This document shows positions 1 through 8,630 of a stretch of 64,000 bases of DNA, piece by piece. A program made the translations under genes and the position numbers. The stretch comes from Leucobacter chromiiresistens (GTDB lineage Bacteria; Actinomycetota; Actinomycetes; Actinomycetales; Microbacteriaceae), in assembly GCF_900102345.1 (NCBI RefSeq), contig NZ_FNKB01000001.1, positions 930,001-994,000 on the forward strand, read 5' to 3'. How positions within the stretch are numbered: position 1 is the first letter of the stretch; every line of letters begins with the position of its first letter. The notes under the pieces were generated by a model. It was not told where the DNA came from and ran no database searches. It saw nothing but the letters and a program-made list of their open reading frames with translations.

Positions 1-456
1 CGCGTCGTCGCCGAGGAGATCGCCGGCACCCTCGGCATCGACCGCGTCTGTGCCGAAGTGCTGCCCGCCGAGAAGGCCGATGCGATCCGCGAGCTGCAAG
101 CCGCGGGGGAGCGTGTCGCCATGGTCGGCGACGGCATCAATGACGCCGTCGCCCTCGCCGCCGCCGACCTCGGCCTTGCCGTCGTTTCCGGCACCGACAT
201 CGCCCTCAAGTCGGCCGATATTATCCTCGTGCGGGAAGATCTCGCCGTGATCCCCGAGGCGATCGAGCTGTCGCGGCGTACCCTGCGCACCATCCGAGTG
301 AACCTGGGCTGGGCGTTTGGCTACAATCTCGCCGCGATCCCGATCGCCTCCGCCGGATTCCTGAACCCCCTGATCGCTGCCGGTGCGATGGCGCTCTCCT
401 CGGTGCTCGTCGTGTTCAACAGCCTCCGGCTGCAGAACTACCGCCGCAGGGCCTAG
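1..456 (+). CDS. Heavy-metal P-type ATPase, C-terminal part (cut by window start)
   Basis: The reading frame is open from base 1, so the start lies left of the window; 151 codons plus stop are visible. P1B ATPases use ATP to export a metal ion across the inner membrane. The hinge motif GDGINDA is seen near codons 42-48, followed by the GTDIALKSADI stretch typical of copper-type pumps, then two membrane helices and a basic tail. Metal specificity cannot be read because the CPx helix is outside the window. Copper-related neighbours suggest Cu or Ag. Confidence 0.9.
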   Translation, partial: RVVAEEIAGTLGIDRVCAEVLPAEKADAIRELQAAGERVAMVGDGINDAVALAAADLGLAVVSGTDIALKSADIILVREDLAVIPEAIELSRRTLRTIRVNLGWAFGYNLAAIPIASAGFLNPLIAAGAMALSSVLVVFNSLRLQNYRRRA

Positions 457-461
457 CCGGG

Positions 462-1280
462 GTGCCCCAGATGCGACCGCCCCAGTATGCGCGCTTCGAC
501 GTCGCCCCGATCTCGAAGCGCCGACTGCGCTGGGAGCTCACGATCGTGCTCGCCCTGTCCTTCGGCTACGCGGGCGTGCAGTCGATCATCACGATCCTGC
601 GCCGCCTCAGCCAAGAGACCGTGCTCGCCTCACAGACCGCCACGATCAACCGGCCGCTCGCCGAGCAGTCCCTTTTCGACCTCGCCTACCAGCTGCCCGG
701 CTTCATCGGGGAACTCGCGCCCGTCGGACTCGTGGCGTACCTGCTCTGGCGCAGTGCCGCCCCGCGCCTCGGGAACCTCGGCCTCGGCCGGCTCCCCGGC
801 AAGAGCGGCCAGTGGTGGCTGGCCGACGCCGGCTGGGGCGTCGTGCTCGCGGCTGCGATCGGCATCCCGGGACTCGTGTTCTATCTCTTCTCGCGCATCA
901 TCAACGCGAACGTCGTGCCGACCGCTCTCGACGCCTACTGATGGATAGTGCCCGTGCTGATCCTCTCCGCTCTGCGCGCAGCCCTCGGCGAAGAGCTCAT
1001 CGTCGTCGCCTACTTCTTCGATCGCATGCGCCGGCTCGGGGTCGGCCCGCTCGCCACCATCGTCTCGAGCGCGCTGCTGCGCGGCAGCTACCCCTTCTAC
1101 CAGGGCATCGGCGCGTTCATCGGCAACATCGTGATGGGGCTCCTCTTCGGCTGGGTGTACCACCGCTGGGGGCGGTCGTTGCCGCTCATCATCGCGCACT
1201 GGCTGCTCAACATCGTCAGCTTCGTCGGCTGCCCGCTCGCACTGCTGCTCTGGCCCGCCCTCTTCGAAGTCGCGCCCTAG
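462..1280 (+). pseudogene. CPBP-family intramembrane protease, broken by an in-frame TGA
   Basis: Two open stretches (462-938 and 942-1280) lie in the same frame and are separated only by TGA at 939-941, in the context Tyr-stop-Trp-Ile-Val-Pro. Joined, they give about 272 residues with several membrane helices. CPBP (Abi/Rce1-like) proteases use EE, a second-motif His and a later His. The EELIVV and HWLLN motifs are present, but the second motif reads RGSYPFYQG, where His is expected at the Pro position. Nonsense codon and lost catalytic His together point to a decaying gene. GTG 462 or ATG 471 could start it. A GTG at 948 could in principle restart translation. Confidence 0.8.
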
Positions 1281-1283
1281 CCG

Positions 1284-1898
1284 CTACCCGTTCATGAGCA
1301 GCAGCATCGCTGCCATACCCGCCGCCATCAGGCAGTGGCAGAGCGCATGCAGCCGCTCGCCGCGGATCGTCGCCGCACGGTACGTCCACCACAGCGCGAT
1401 CGCCGCACTGCCTGCGACAAAGACCCCGTTCAGCACGTCGACCCAGAGCGGGGTCGACATCGCCATCATTATCGCCCCGTCAGCGGCCTCACCGTGGCCG
1501 CCACCATGCTCCCCGCTGCTCATGTCCGCCATGAGCAGCGGCATCACCGCGATCATCCACACCATCGCGGCCGCGAGCCAGATGTGCCCGGCGAGATCCA
1601 CGCGACGGGCCAACAGCGCCGCCTTCCAGAGTCCCGGCATCAGCGCGAGCGCGAGCACGGTGAAGACCACGATCTGCGCCCAGTTCGATGCCGCCGGAAT
1701 CGACATCATCCAGCACATCGCGATCATCCCGGCGCTCATCACCAGGTGCATGAGGTGGATCGCCAGCGACTCGAGCACCGGGCCGCGCGGCGCCCCAGCC
1801 GACGGTCGATGCGCGATGAGGCGCACGAGGCAGTACACCCCGGTGAACGCGAAGACGACGGTGAGGATCAGATTCCACGGGGCAGTCAGCATACCCAC
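1284..1898 (-). CDS. DUF5134-like Met/His-rich membrane protein
   Basis: 204 residues with about six hydrophobic segments. Histidine and methionine clusters lie in or beside the helices (HLMHLVMSAGMIAMCW, SSGEHGGGHGE, HALCHCLMAAGMAAM), a pattern typical of actinobacterial copper-associated membrane proteins annotated DUF5134. The role is unknown; metal binding or sensing in the membrane is an inference. It converges on the broken protease gene. A palindrome just upstream of its start may be its operator. Confidence 0.7.
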   Translation of the reverse strand: MGMLTAPWNLILTVVFAFTGVYCLVRLIAHRPSAGAPRGPVLESLAIHLMHLVMSAGMIAMCWMMSIPAASNWAQIVVFTVLALALMPGLWKAALLARRVDLAGHIWLAAAMVWMIAVMPLLMADMSSGEHGGGHGEAADGAIMMAMSTPLWVDVLNGVFVAGSAAIALWWTYRAATIRGERLHALCHCLMAAGMAAMLLLMNG

Positions 1899-1908
1899 GA
1901 GCTTACAA

Positions 1909-1921
1909 CTACATCATGTAG
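1909..1921. promoter_or_regulatory. Palindrome resembling a BlaI/CopY-family operator
   Basis: CTACATCATGTAG is a perfect inverted repeat about a central C. It sits 11 bases upstream of the DUF5134-like gene, in the divergent gap with the gene at 2033. BlaI/MecI/CopY repressors bind TACA-n-TGTA palindromes, and such repressors often accompany copper ATPases in actinobacteria. No repressor of that family is visible in the window, so the assignment is tentative. Confidence 0.45.
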
Positions 1922-2032
1922 AGTACGGGCGAGGCCCGCACCCCTCACAGTTCCCCGAACCAGGGGCAGGGGAGGACACGCCCCGGGCGCCCGGCGCGGC
2001 CCAGAACCCCTGCGGCGTCCGCGAAAGGAACA

Positions 2033-2431
2033 ATGACCATGACCGGACTCACCTTCGCCGTCGGCGGCATCCTCACCGCCACCGGCGTGATCGCCTACGT
2101 CGCCTCCGACGCGAGCAGCCTGACCGCCCTCATCCCCGCAGCGCTCGGCGTGCTCATCCTCATCGCCGCCTTCATCTCACGCGCGCCGAAGGCCCGCCGG
2201 CACGCGCTCCACGCCGCCCTCGCGATCGCCCTCCTCGGCATCGCCGGTACCGCCATGAACGTGATGAAGCTCGGGGAGCTCTTCGCCGGTACCGCCGAGC
2301 GCCCGAACGCAGTGATCGCGAGCACCGTCACCTTCGTCGTCCTCCTCGTGTTCCTCGTCGCCGGCATCGCCTTTTTCGTGCGCGCCCGCCGCTACCGCGC
2401 CGCCCAAGACCCGGCGAACGCCACCGCCTGA
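2033..2431 (+). CDS. Small four-helix membrane protein
   Basis: 132 residues that are almost entirely hydrophobic, with four predicted membrane helices (about residues 4-24, 29-48, 61-80 and 97-118) and a basic tail. The start follows a GAAAGGA ribosome site. No known domain is recognised. It lies between the metal-associated DUF5134-like gene and an intact CPBP protease, so it may belong to the same locus. Function unknown. Confidence 0.65.
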   Translation: MTMTGLTFAVGGILTATGVIAYVASDASSLTALIPAALGVLILIAAFISRAPKARRHALHAALAIALLGIAGTAMNVMKLGELFAGTAERPNAVIASTVTFVVLLVFLVAGIAFFVRARRYRAAQDPANATA

Positions 2432-2452
2432 CCCGCAGCTGCAGACCCCAGC

Positions 2453-3511
2453 ATGTCCAGTCCCGCACCCGAGCCGCGCCCGCCGTCTGCGGTGCCGCCG
2501 TCCTGGGGCTGGGCGCGGGGGTCGCAGCAGCTGCGCACCGTGAAGACCGAACCGCTCGACTACCATCGCCTGCTGCGCGGCGCCCCCGCCTACCGGTGGT
2601 GGAAGCCGCTCGCCCTGCTCCTGCTCTCGGGCGTGTTCTTCGGCATCCTCACCGTGGTGGTCACGGTGGCCGTCATCCCGGTGCTGATGCTCACGGATCC
2701 CGACTACCCCACGCAGGTCGCCGCAGGCACCGCCGCCGCACTCGACACCCAGCGGCCCGTGTCGGTGCTCGTGAGCATGGTGTCGATCATCATCATGCTC
2801 CCGGCCGTGCTGCTCGCGATGCTCGTCATGGGCATGCGACCCACCGGCCGGATCTGGTCGGTCGCCACCCGTATGCGCTGGGGGCTCCTCGGCAGGCTGC
2901 TCGGCGTCTCCGTGCTCGCGATCGCCGTCATGAACCTCGTCGGCATCGCCGCAGGCGCGCTCCTCGATCCCGCCACCGATGCCGCAGCTGCTACCAGCGA
3001 CACGGTCTTCGACGCGCGCGCCGCCGTGCTGTCGATGCTGCTCGTGCTCATCCTGGTGCCGCTGCAATCCACCGCCGAGGAGGTCGTCTTCCGCGGACTC
3101 TTCATGCAAGTGCTCGGGGCGTGGCTCAGAAACCCCTGGTTCGCGATCCTCATCCCCTCGATCGGATTCGCGTTCCTCCATATCTACGACATCTGGGGGC
3201 TCCTCGCCGTCGGGCTGCTCGGCGTCGTCTCCGCCTGGCTCACCTGGCGCACCGGCGGCCTCGAGGCGGCGATCGCGATCCACATCGTTAACAATTACGT
3301 CGCCTTCGGCATCATGGCCTCGGGTCTCACCGGGGAGACCGCGCAGATCGCAGGCGACGGCAGGCCGGCCGGGCTGATCGGCCAGATCGCCGGCCTCGCC
3401 CTCTTTATGTGGCTCACACTGCGTGCCTTCACCCGAGGCGGACACGGCAGGAAGCGCATCGACCCCATCCAGAGCCCCGCCGCTCCACACGAGACCACCC
3501 CCGAGCCGTAG
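2453..3511 (+). CDS. CPBP-family intramembrane metalloprotease (intact)
   Basis: 352 residues with an N-terminal cytoplasmic stretch and about eight helices. All CPBP motifs are present: EEVVFRG, then FAFLHIYD with the second-motif His, then IHIVNNY with the third His and Asn. Members cleave or process membrane substrates; the substrate here is unknown. It sits 21 bases after the preceding membrane-protein gene, probably in the same transcript. It contrasts with the decayed CPBP copy at 462-1280, which has lost both its frame and its second-motif His. Confidence 0.85.
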   Translation: MSSPAPEPRPPSAVPPSWGWARGSQQLRTVKTEPLDYHRLLRGAPAYRWWKPLALLLLSGVFFGILTVVVTVAVIPVLMLTDPDYPTQVAAGTAAALDTQRPVSVLVSMVSIIIMLPAVLLAMLVMGMRPTGRIWSVATRMRWGLLGRLLGVSVLAIAVMNLVGIAAGALLDPATDAAAATSDTVFDARAAVLSMLLVLILVPLQSTAEEVVFRGLFMQVLGAWLRNPWFAILIPSIGFAFLHIYDIWGLLAVGLLGVVSAWLTWRTGGLEAAIAIHIVNNYVAFGIMASGLTGETAQIAGDGRPAGLIGQIAGLALFMWLTLRAFTRGGHGRKRIDPIQSPAAPHETTPEP

Positions 3512-3567
3512 CATGGAGCCGCGCTGAGCGGATGAACGCCGCAGTTTGAAGCCATCCTCGCGCCGAG

Positions 3568-3967
3568 CGGGGCTACAACGGCGCCTTCGCTGGCCCCACG
3601 CTGCGAACCACCGAGGGCGATCGGATATGCATCGTCGTGCGCAACGAGCTCCCCGAGACGACGACCGTGCGCTGGCATGGCGTGAAATTCCCGGCGCAAT
3701 ACGACGTCGGCCCCACCGGCCCATCCCCGGCGAGGAATGGATCGCTGAGTGGGAGGTCGAGCAGGCGGCAGCGACCTGCTGGTACCACCCGCACGCCCAC
3801 GGCACCGCCGAAGCGTAGGTGGGCCGCGGACTGATGAGCCTGTTCCTCCTCAACGCCGAGTTCGGTCACAGCACCGACCTCGACTGGCCCTACATGTGCC
3901 ACTGCCACTGGCTCATGCATCACGACATGGGAACATAGGGCAGTTCATCGTGATCCACGATGCTTAG
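3568..3967 (+). pseudogene. Multicopper oxidase relic
   Basis: Pieces of a multicopper oxidase are readable in shifting frames. The first is an N-terminal cupredoxin piece (VRNELPETTTVRWHG). After a frameshift near 3712-3720 comes WYHPHAHGTAEA, a copper-binding HPH site, ended by TAG at 3816-3818 where Gln is expected. The same frame then runs into MCHCHWLMHHDMG, the C-terminal HCH copper site. Everything between the first and last domains is missing, so a large internal deletion has occurred, and a further frameshift precedes QFIVIHD. Such oxidases detoxify periplasmic or extracellular Cu(I). This copy cannot be functional. Confidence 0.85.
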
Positions 3968-4381
3968 GAGCCGCCCACCGTGATCAGAATCCCGCCGTGC
4001 ACGCGGCCAACACCGCAGCGTGTTCTACGCACACACCGTCACCCGCTCCTCCCAATGCGTCGTCGCCCGGCGCGTGACTATCCCACGCTTCGTGCTGCGG
4101 GGCATCAGAACCCGTGACTATCGGGTTCGCGACAGGCACACTGCACGGCCACAGCGATCTACTAGCCGACCAGAAGGACTGACTGAGGAAGCCAGAAGCC
4201 TCTCACGGGTCAGCGCACGTAAGGGAGCGGCGGTAAAGGACGCGCGTTTAGCCTACATCCCGATGACGCATGGTGTTCCCTGAGCCGTACGCGAGGCTGC
4301 AATCGGTCCGAGCGGATCGGCAGCACACAAAATTCATCGTGGACGGTCACACTCTGTATCGATCTGTGTCAATATAGATGC
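3968..4381. other. Intergenic stretch without a convincing gene
   Basis: About 410 bases between the oxidase relic and trxB. Open frames here have arginine-rich shadow composition and no ribosome site. The only readable signals are the inverted repeat and promoter-like bases next to trxB at 4356-4381. The rest may be debris from the rearrangement that deleted the oxidase gene. Confidence 0.5.
4356..4381 (+). promoter_or_regulatory. Putative ArsR operator at the trxB start
   Basis: GTATCGAT at 4356-4363 and ATAGATGC at 4374-4381 form an imperfect inverted repeat (6 of 8 positions) with a 10-base spacer, ending one base before the ATG of trxB. ArsR-family repressors bind such AT-containing dyads over their own promoters, and the operon encodes an ArsR domain. 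No ribosome site lies between repeat and ATG, so a leaderless transcript is likely. Confidence 0.5.
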
Positions 4382-5359
4382 ATGTCTAATCAAGAAGTTG
4401 ACGTTCTGATCGTGGGGTCTGGCCCGGCTGGTTATACCGCAGCGGTGTACGCCGCTCGTGCGGGACTCGCACCCGTGGTTCTTGCCGGATCGATCAGCGC
4501 CGGGGGCGCGTTGATGACCACCACCGAAGTCGAGAATTTCCCCGGGTTTGTCGACGGTATTCAGGGACCTGACCTCATGGAATCGATGCGCGCCCAGGCC
4601 GAGCGATTCGGTGCCCGCATCATTGTCGATGACGCGGCCAGCCTCGACCTCACCGGTTCACTCAAAACAGCAGTGACCGGTGGGGGAGACACGTACCAGT
4701 CTCGTGCCGTCATTCTTGCTATGGGGTCGGCTTACCGGAAGTTGCATCTTGCTGACGAGGAGCGGCTGACGGGCCACGGGGTGTCGTGGTGTGCGACGTG
4801 CGATGGGTTCTTTTTCCGAGATCAGGAGATCGTGGTTGTCGGTGGAGGTGACTCAGCGATGGAGGAAGCACTCTTTCTTACTCGCTTCGCGTCGAAGGTC
4901 ACGATCGTGCACCGGCGCAGCGAGTTCCGCGCATCCAAGATCATGGCGCAGCGAGTCCTCGACCATCCCAAAATCGATGTCGCCTGGAACAGCGAGATCG
5001 CGGAACTCACCGGAGAGGAATCGGTGCGAGCAGTCTCACTGCGCGACACGCAAACGGGTGAGCTACGAACAATCGAGGTCACCGGCGTATTCGTCGCAAT
5101 CGGCCACGACCCGCGTTCGGAGCTCGTAACGGGCACCATTGATACAGACGCCGATGGGTACGTGCAAGTCGCACATCCATCAACCCGCACCAACATCCCA
5201 GGGGTGTTCGCTGCAGGCGACCTGGTCGACCACACCTATCGTCAAGCCATAACCGCTGCCGGGACGGGCTGCGCTGCCGCCCAGGACGCCCAACACTTCC
5301 TCAGCACTCTCGATCACATGATGGATACCCATCCGCGGTCCGAGGAGGTTTTCGCATGA
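4382..5359 (+). CDS. trxB: Thioredoxin-disulfide reductase of the arsenic operon
   Basis: 325 residues. The enzyme passes electrons from NADPH through FAD to thioredoxin-like proteins. The FAD-binding GSGPAG is at residues 12-17, the redox-active CATC at 137-140, the NADPH-binding GGGDSA at 154-159, and the second FAD motif GVFAAGDL near the C-terminus. Length matches the family. It heads an operon with an arsenite pump, an ArsR fusion and arsenate reductase, so it probably feeds thiol electrons to arsenate reduction. Its stop overlaps the next start (ATGA). There is no ribosome site upstream; the ATG abuts the putative operator. Confidence 0.93.
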   Translation: MSNQEVDVLIVGSGPAGYTAAVYAARAGLAPVVLAGSISAGGALMTTTEVENFPGFVDGIQGPDLMESMRAQAERFGARIIVDDAASLDLTGSLKTAVTGGGDTYQSRAVILAMGSAYRKLHLADEERLTGHGVSWCATCDGFFFRDQEIVVVGGGDSAMEEALFLTRFASKVTIVHRRSEFRASKIMAQRVLDHPKIDVAWNSEIAELTGEESVRAVSLRDTQTGELRTIEVTGVFVAIGHDPRSELVTGTIDTDADGYVQVAHPSTRTNIPGVFAAGDLVDHTYRQAITAAGTGCAAAQDAQHFLSTLDHMMDTHPRSEEVFA

Positions 5360-5439
5360 CTCTCGCAACCACCATTACCGTCACCGATGCCCACCCGGAG
5401 CCTGTCATCGTCGAAAAAATGGAGGCGCTCCACGCATGA
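5356..5439 (+). CDS. 27-aa mini-gene coupled between trxB and acr3
   Basis: ATG 5356 overlaps the trxB stop as ATGA, and its own stop at 5437-5439 overlaps the acr3 ATG at 5436 in the same way. The peptide starts [11 protein letters not shown] and ends VEKMEALHA, with no membrane segment or cysteine. Exact coupling at both ends suggests it is translated, perhaps only to carry ribosomes from trxB into acr3, or as a remnant of a larger gene. No family recognised. Confidence 0.5.
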   Translation: MTLATTITVTDAHPEPVIVEKMEALHA

Positions 5440-6532
5440 GCACCCGAACGACCCCCACCGCACCATCTGCGACACGCAAGCTGTCAACGCTCGACCGTTG
5501 GCTACCGCTCTGGATCGGGCTAGCCATGGTCGCCGGCCTCCTACTGGGACGGTTCATTCCTGGCGTTTCTACGGTGCTCGCGCACCTCGAAGTTGGTGGG
5601 ATCTCGGTCCCCATCGCTCTGGCGTTGCTGATCATGATGTACCCCGTTCTCGCGAAAGTACGCTACGACAAGGTCGCAGCCGTCGCCGGGGACAGGAAAC
5701 TCTTGATCTCTTCGCTCGCGCTGAACTGGGTCATCGGGCCGGCCCTGATGTTTGCTCTGGCATGGGTGTTTCTTCCCGATCTCCCCGAATACCGTACCGG
5801 GCTGATTATCGTGGGGCTCGCCCGCTGCATCGCGATGGTCGTTATCTGGAATGATCTCGCCTGTGGCGACCGTGAAGCTGCCGCGGTCCTCGTAGCGATC
5901 AACTCAATCTTCCAGGTTGTCGCGTTCTCCCTCTTGGGATGGTTCTACCTCACCATCCTCCCGGCGTGGCTGGGGCTTGATTCGCAAGGGCTCGACATCT
6001 CGATCGGACAGATCGCACTGAACGTGCTCATATTCCTGGGGGTACCACTGATTGCTGGGTTTGCTTCCCGGTTCATCGGGGAAAAGCGCAAGGCCGCCAT
6101 TGGTACGAGGAAACGTTCATCCCCAAGATCGGCCCCTGGGCCCTGTACGGATTGCTGTTCACGATCGTGCTGCTGTTCGCTCTCCAAGGCGATCAGGTCA
6201 TCTCTCGACCGCTAGATGTTGCCCGCATCGCGCTGCCATTGCTGGTCTATTTCGCAGCAATGTGGTTCGTGGGTCTTTTTGCCGGCAAAGCCTTGGGGCT
6301 GGGCTACGCCCGATCATCGACGTTGGCGTTCACCGCGGCTGGAAACAACTTCGAACTCGCCATCGCTGTCGCCATCGGCACGTTCGGCGCGACTTCCGGT
6401 CAAGCATTGGCCGGCGTTGTCGGGCCACTGATCGAAGTCCCTGTGCTCGTCGGGCTTGTATATGTGTCCTTGTGGGCCGCGAGAGCTTGGTTCAACAGTG
6501 ACCCGTATACGTCGGAAAGGACGACAGCATGA
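5436..6532 (+). pseudogene. acr3: ACR3-type arsenite efflux pump with a one-base frameshift
   Basis: ACR3 proteins are ten-helix permeases that expel arsenite. Codons from 5436 match the family (LARCIAMVVIWNDLACGD holds the conserved Cys of the transport site) up to GEKRK at about 6093. The match then resumes in another frame (HWYEETFIPKIGPW onward) to the stop at 6530-6532. Adding one G in the run at 6093-6094 would restore a protein of about 365 residues, the normal length. The defect may be a real mutation or a sequencing error. Both ends are ATGA-coupled to neighbours. Confidence 0.85.
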
Positions 6533-7521
6533 GCGCCACCCTCACCACGGCCGAAGACTGCGGCCCCATCGCCGCGCACGCGATCGGGCAGGAAGCGGCC
6601 TCGACGGTCGCAGCCACACTGAAAGCGCTTGCTGATCCGCTCAGGCTCCGCATGCTGTCCGCGATTGCGGCAGACCCGCGCGGCGAATCGTGCGTATGCG
6701 ATCTCGCCGAACTCGCCAACGTCTCCCAACCCACCGTGTCCCACCACTTGAAAGTACTCAAAGAGGTTGACGTCCTCACGGCACAGCGGCGCGGTACGTG
6801 GGTTTGGTACCGGATCACACCCGGCCGGCAGCAAGCAGTCACGGCGCTACTCGAATCTTTCGCCCCGGTCGCACTGGCAAGGCCGCTGGATACCCAGTCA
6901 GCGGACGTGGTGCGCCCGGACTTTGACGCCCGAGTGACCCGACTCGCTGACGAACTCGCCGCAGAAGTACCCGAGCTCGACGCACAGATCGTTCGCTCCA
7001 TCGTGCGTGAGTCCTACACAGCGCTCGTCAGCACCGCACGAGTGACCACTGCGCTCATCCCACTCACCGAACGGTTCGCCCGCCAACGCATCAGTGACCT
7101 CACGAAACATCACGACACATCCGCACCTCAAGTGCTGTTTGTCTGCGTCGCAAACGCCGGTCGTTCCCAGCTCGCCGCAGCGCTCGTGAATCAGATCTCG
7201 GACGGACGCGTTATCGCTCGCTCGGCCGGGTCTCAACCGGCCGATGTGATCCACCCTCACGTGCGGTCGCTGATCGCTGACATCGAAGGGGAAAGTGCCG
7301 CAGCTGACCGGTTCCCAAAACCCCTCACCGACGATGCGATTCGTGCGGCAGACGTGGTGATCACGATGGGGTGCGGAGATGTATGCCCCATCATCCCGGG
7401 CGTCCGTTACGAGGACTGGGCCGTGGGCGATCCCGCTCTCGCATCCGACGCGGGCGTGCAAGCCATCCGGGATGACATTGCCGCCCGAGTTCGCACCCTC
7501 GTCGACGACCTCACCCACTAA
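6529..7521 (+). CDS. ArsR repressor fused to an arsenate-reductase/LMW-phosphatase domain
   Basis: 330 residues. Residues 25-100 form an ArsR winged helix with the metal-binding CVC at 55-57 and recognition helix SQPTVSHHLK. Residues 120-195 form a helical linker (the three-helix segment found before some actinobacterial ArsC domains). From about 200 there is an LMW-phosphatase-like fold with P-loop Cys206-x5-Arg212 (CVANAGRS). It could sense arsenite and reduce arsenate in one chain. The ATGA overlap with acr3 shows operon membership. A complete separate ArsC follows, so the fused domain may be regulatory or redundant. Confidence 0.88.
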   Translation: MSATLTTAEDCGPIAAHAIGQEAASTVAATLKALADPLRLRMLSAIAADPRGESCVCDLAELANVSQPTVSHHLKVLKEVDVLTAQRRGTWVWYRITPGRQQAVTALLESFAPVALARPLDTQSADVVRPDFDARVTRLADELAAEVPELDAQIVRSIVRESYTALVSTARVTTALIPLTERFARQRISDLTKHHDTSAPQVLFVCVANAGRSQLAAALVNQISDGRVIARSAGSQPADVIHPHVRSLIADIEGESAAADRFPKPLTDDAIRAADVVITMGCGDVCPIIPGVRYEDWAVGDPALASDAGVQAIRDDIAARVRTLVDDLTH

Positions 7522-7545
7522 CCAACTATCTGGAGCGACGCATTT

Positions 7546-7950
7546 ATGACTGACACCAATAAGCCCTCCGTACTGTTCGTCTGTGTCCATAACGCTGGTC
7601 GGTCCCAGATGGCCGCAGGATTCCTGCGCGACATCGCCGGAGACCGCATCGAGGTTCGATCGGCCGGCTCGATGCCAGCCGATCAAATCAACCCAATGGC
7701 CGTCGCCGCGATGGCGGAACTCGGTATCGACATCACTTCTGAGCAGCCCAAAGTACTCACCACAGAAGCGGTACAGGCCTCTGACGTTGTTATCACAATG
7801 GGCTGCGGTGACGCCTGCCCGTTCTTCCCCGGGAAACGTTACGAGGACTGGAAGCTTGATGATCCGGCCGGGCAGGATCTTGACTCAGTACGACCCATCC
7901 GTGACGAGATCCGTATACGTATCAGTCAGCTTGTGAGTGAATTGGTGTAG
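7546..7950 (+). CDS. arsC: Arsenate reductase (LMW-phosphatase type)
   Basis: 134 residues. Reduces arsenate to arsenite for export. The P-loop C13-x5-R19 (CVHNAGRS) is at the N-terminus, GCGDACPFFPG mid-protein, and the general-acid segment YEDWKLDDP near 106-114. It lacks a long N-terminal helical region, as in thioredoxin- or mycothiol-linked actinobacterial enzymes. Starts 24 bases after the ArsR-ArsC fusion with a GGAG site. The 3' end is overlapped antisense by the extended resolvase frame. Confidence 0.93.
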   Translation: MTDTNKPSVLFVCVHNAGRSQMAAGFLRDIAGDRIEVRSAGSMPADQINPMAVAAMAELGIDITSEQPKVLTTEAVQASDVVITMGCGDACPFFPGKRYEDWKLDDPAGQDLDSVRPIRDEIRIRISQLVSELV

Positions 7951-8630
7951 CTCACAAACCCTAGAAGCGACCGTTCGTGAGGAGCAGCATAGGTTGTCAC
8001 GGCGCACCGCAGGATAAGAGGTACCTTCTTCGCGACGCTAGATCGCCGGCTGGGGGGGGGTAAGGCCCGTTGGAGCTCGCGGTACACCGTGGCGCGAGAG
8101 ATATCGAACAGTTCGGCGAGCTCCGTCTGCGTATGGGTGCCAGCCGCGTGAGTGGCGAGCAGATGGCGGCGCTTTGTAGCCGTGAGCTTGGGCTGCTTCC
8201 CGCGGAGCTTCCCGGCAGCTTTCGCGATCGCCATTCCTTCACGAGTGCGGGCTCGAATAAGATCTGCCTCGAATTCCGCGACCATCCCGAGCACATTGAA
8301 CAGGAGCCGGCCTACCGGGTCGGCGGGGTCATAGATTGATCCACCAAGGCTGAGTGAGACACCCTTGCGAGTGAGTTCGTCGGCGATATCTCGAGCATCG
8401 GGTAGCGACCGTGCAAGTCGGTCGAGCTTGGTGACGACGAGCGTATCGCCGGCACGCACCGCGACCAGCGCTTCGCGCAGTCCGGGGCGACTGCGATTCG
8501 TGCCGGCCAGGCCATGGTCGACGTGAATGTTCTCCGCGTCGACGCCGAGAGCGATGAGTCCTTCACGCTGCGCGGTGAGGTCTTGCCCGCTAGTCGAAAC
8601 ACGTGCGTACCCAATTTTTAACCCGCTCAT
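7926..8630 (-). CDS. Serine recombinase (Tn3-type resolvase), 3' end uncertain
   Basis: Residues 1-140 are a resolvase/invertase catalytic domain: YARVSTSGQD with nucleophile Ser12, KLDRLARS, and EFEADLIRARTREG. A C-terminal HTH follows (TQTELAELFDISRATVYREL, 163-182). Resolvases normally end just after this helix. Here the frame runs another 48 residues of non-matching sequence across a run of nine G at 8052-8060, so the true end is probably near 8050 and a slip in the run may have removed the stop. A Tn3-type transposon origin is likely, but no transposase is in the window. Confidence 0.85.
   Translation of the reverse strand: MSGLKIGYARVSTSGQDLTAQREGLIALGVDAENIHVDHGLAGTNRSRPGLREALVAVRAGDTLVVTKLDRLARSLPDARDIADELTRKGVSLSLGGSIYDPADPVGRLLFNVLGMVAEFEADLIRARTREGMAIAKAAGKLRGKQPKLTATKRRHLLATHAAGTHTQTELAELFDISRATVYRELQRALPPPSRRSSVAKKVPLILRCAVTTYAAPHERSLLGFVSYTNSLTS

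Noticed and set aside
4020..4283. 87-codon open frame before trxB
   Set aside because: No ribosome site, arginine-rich composition and no recognisable motif.
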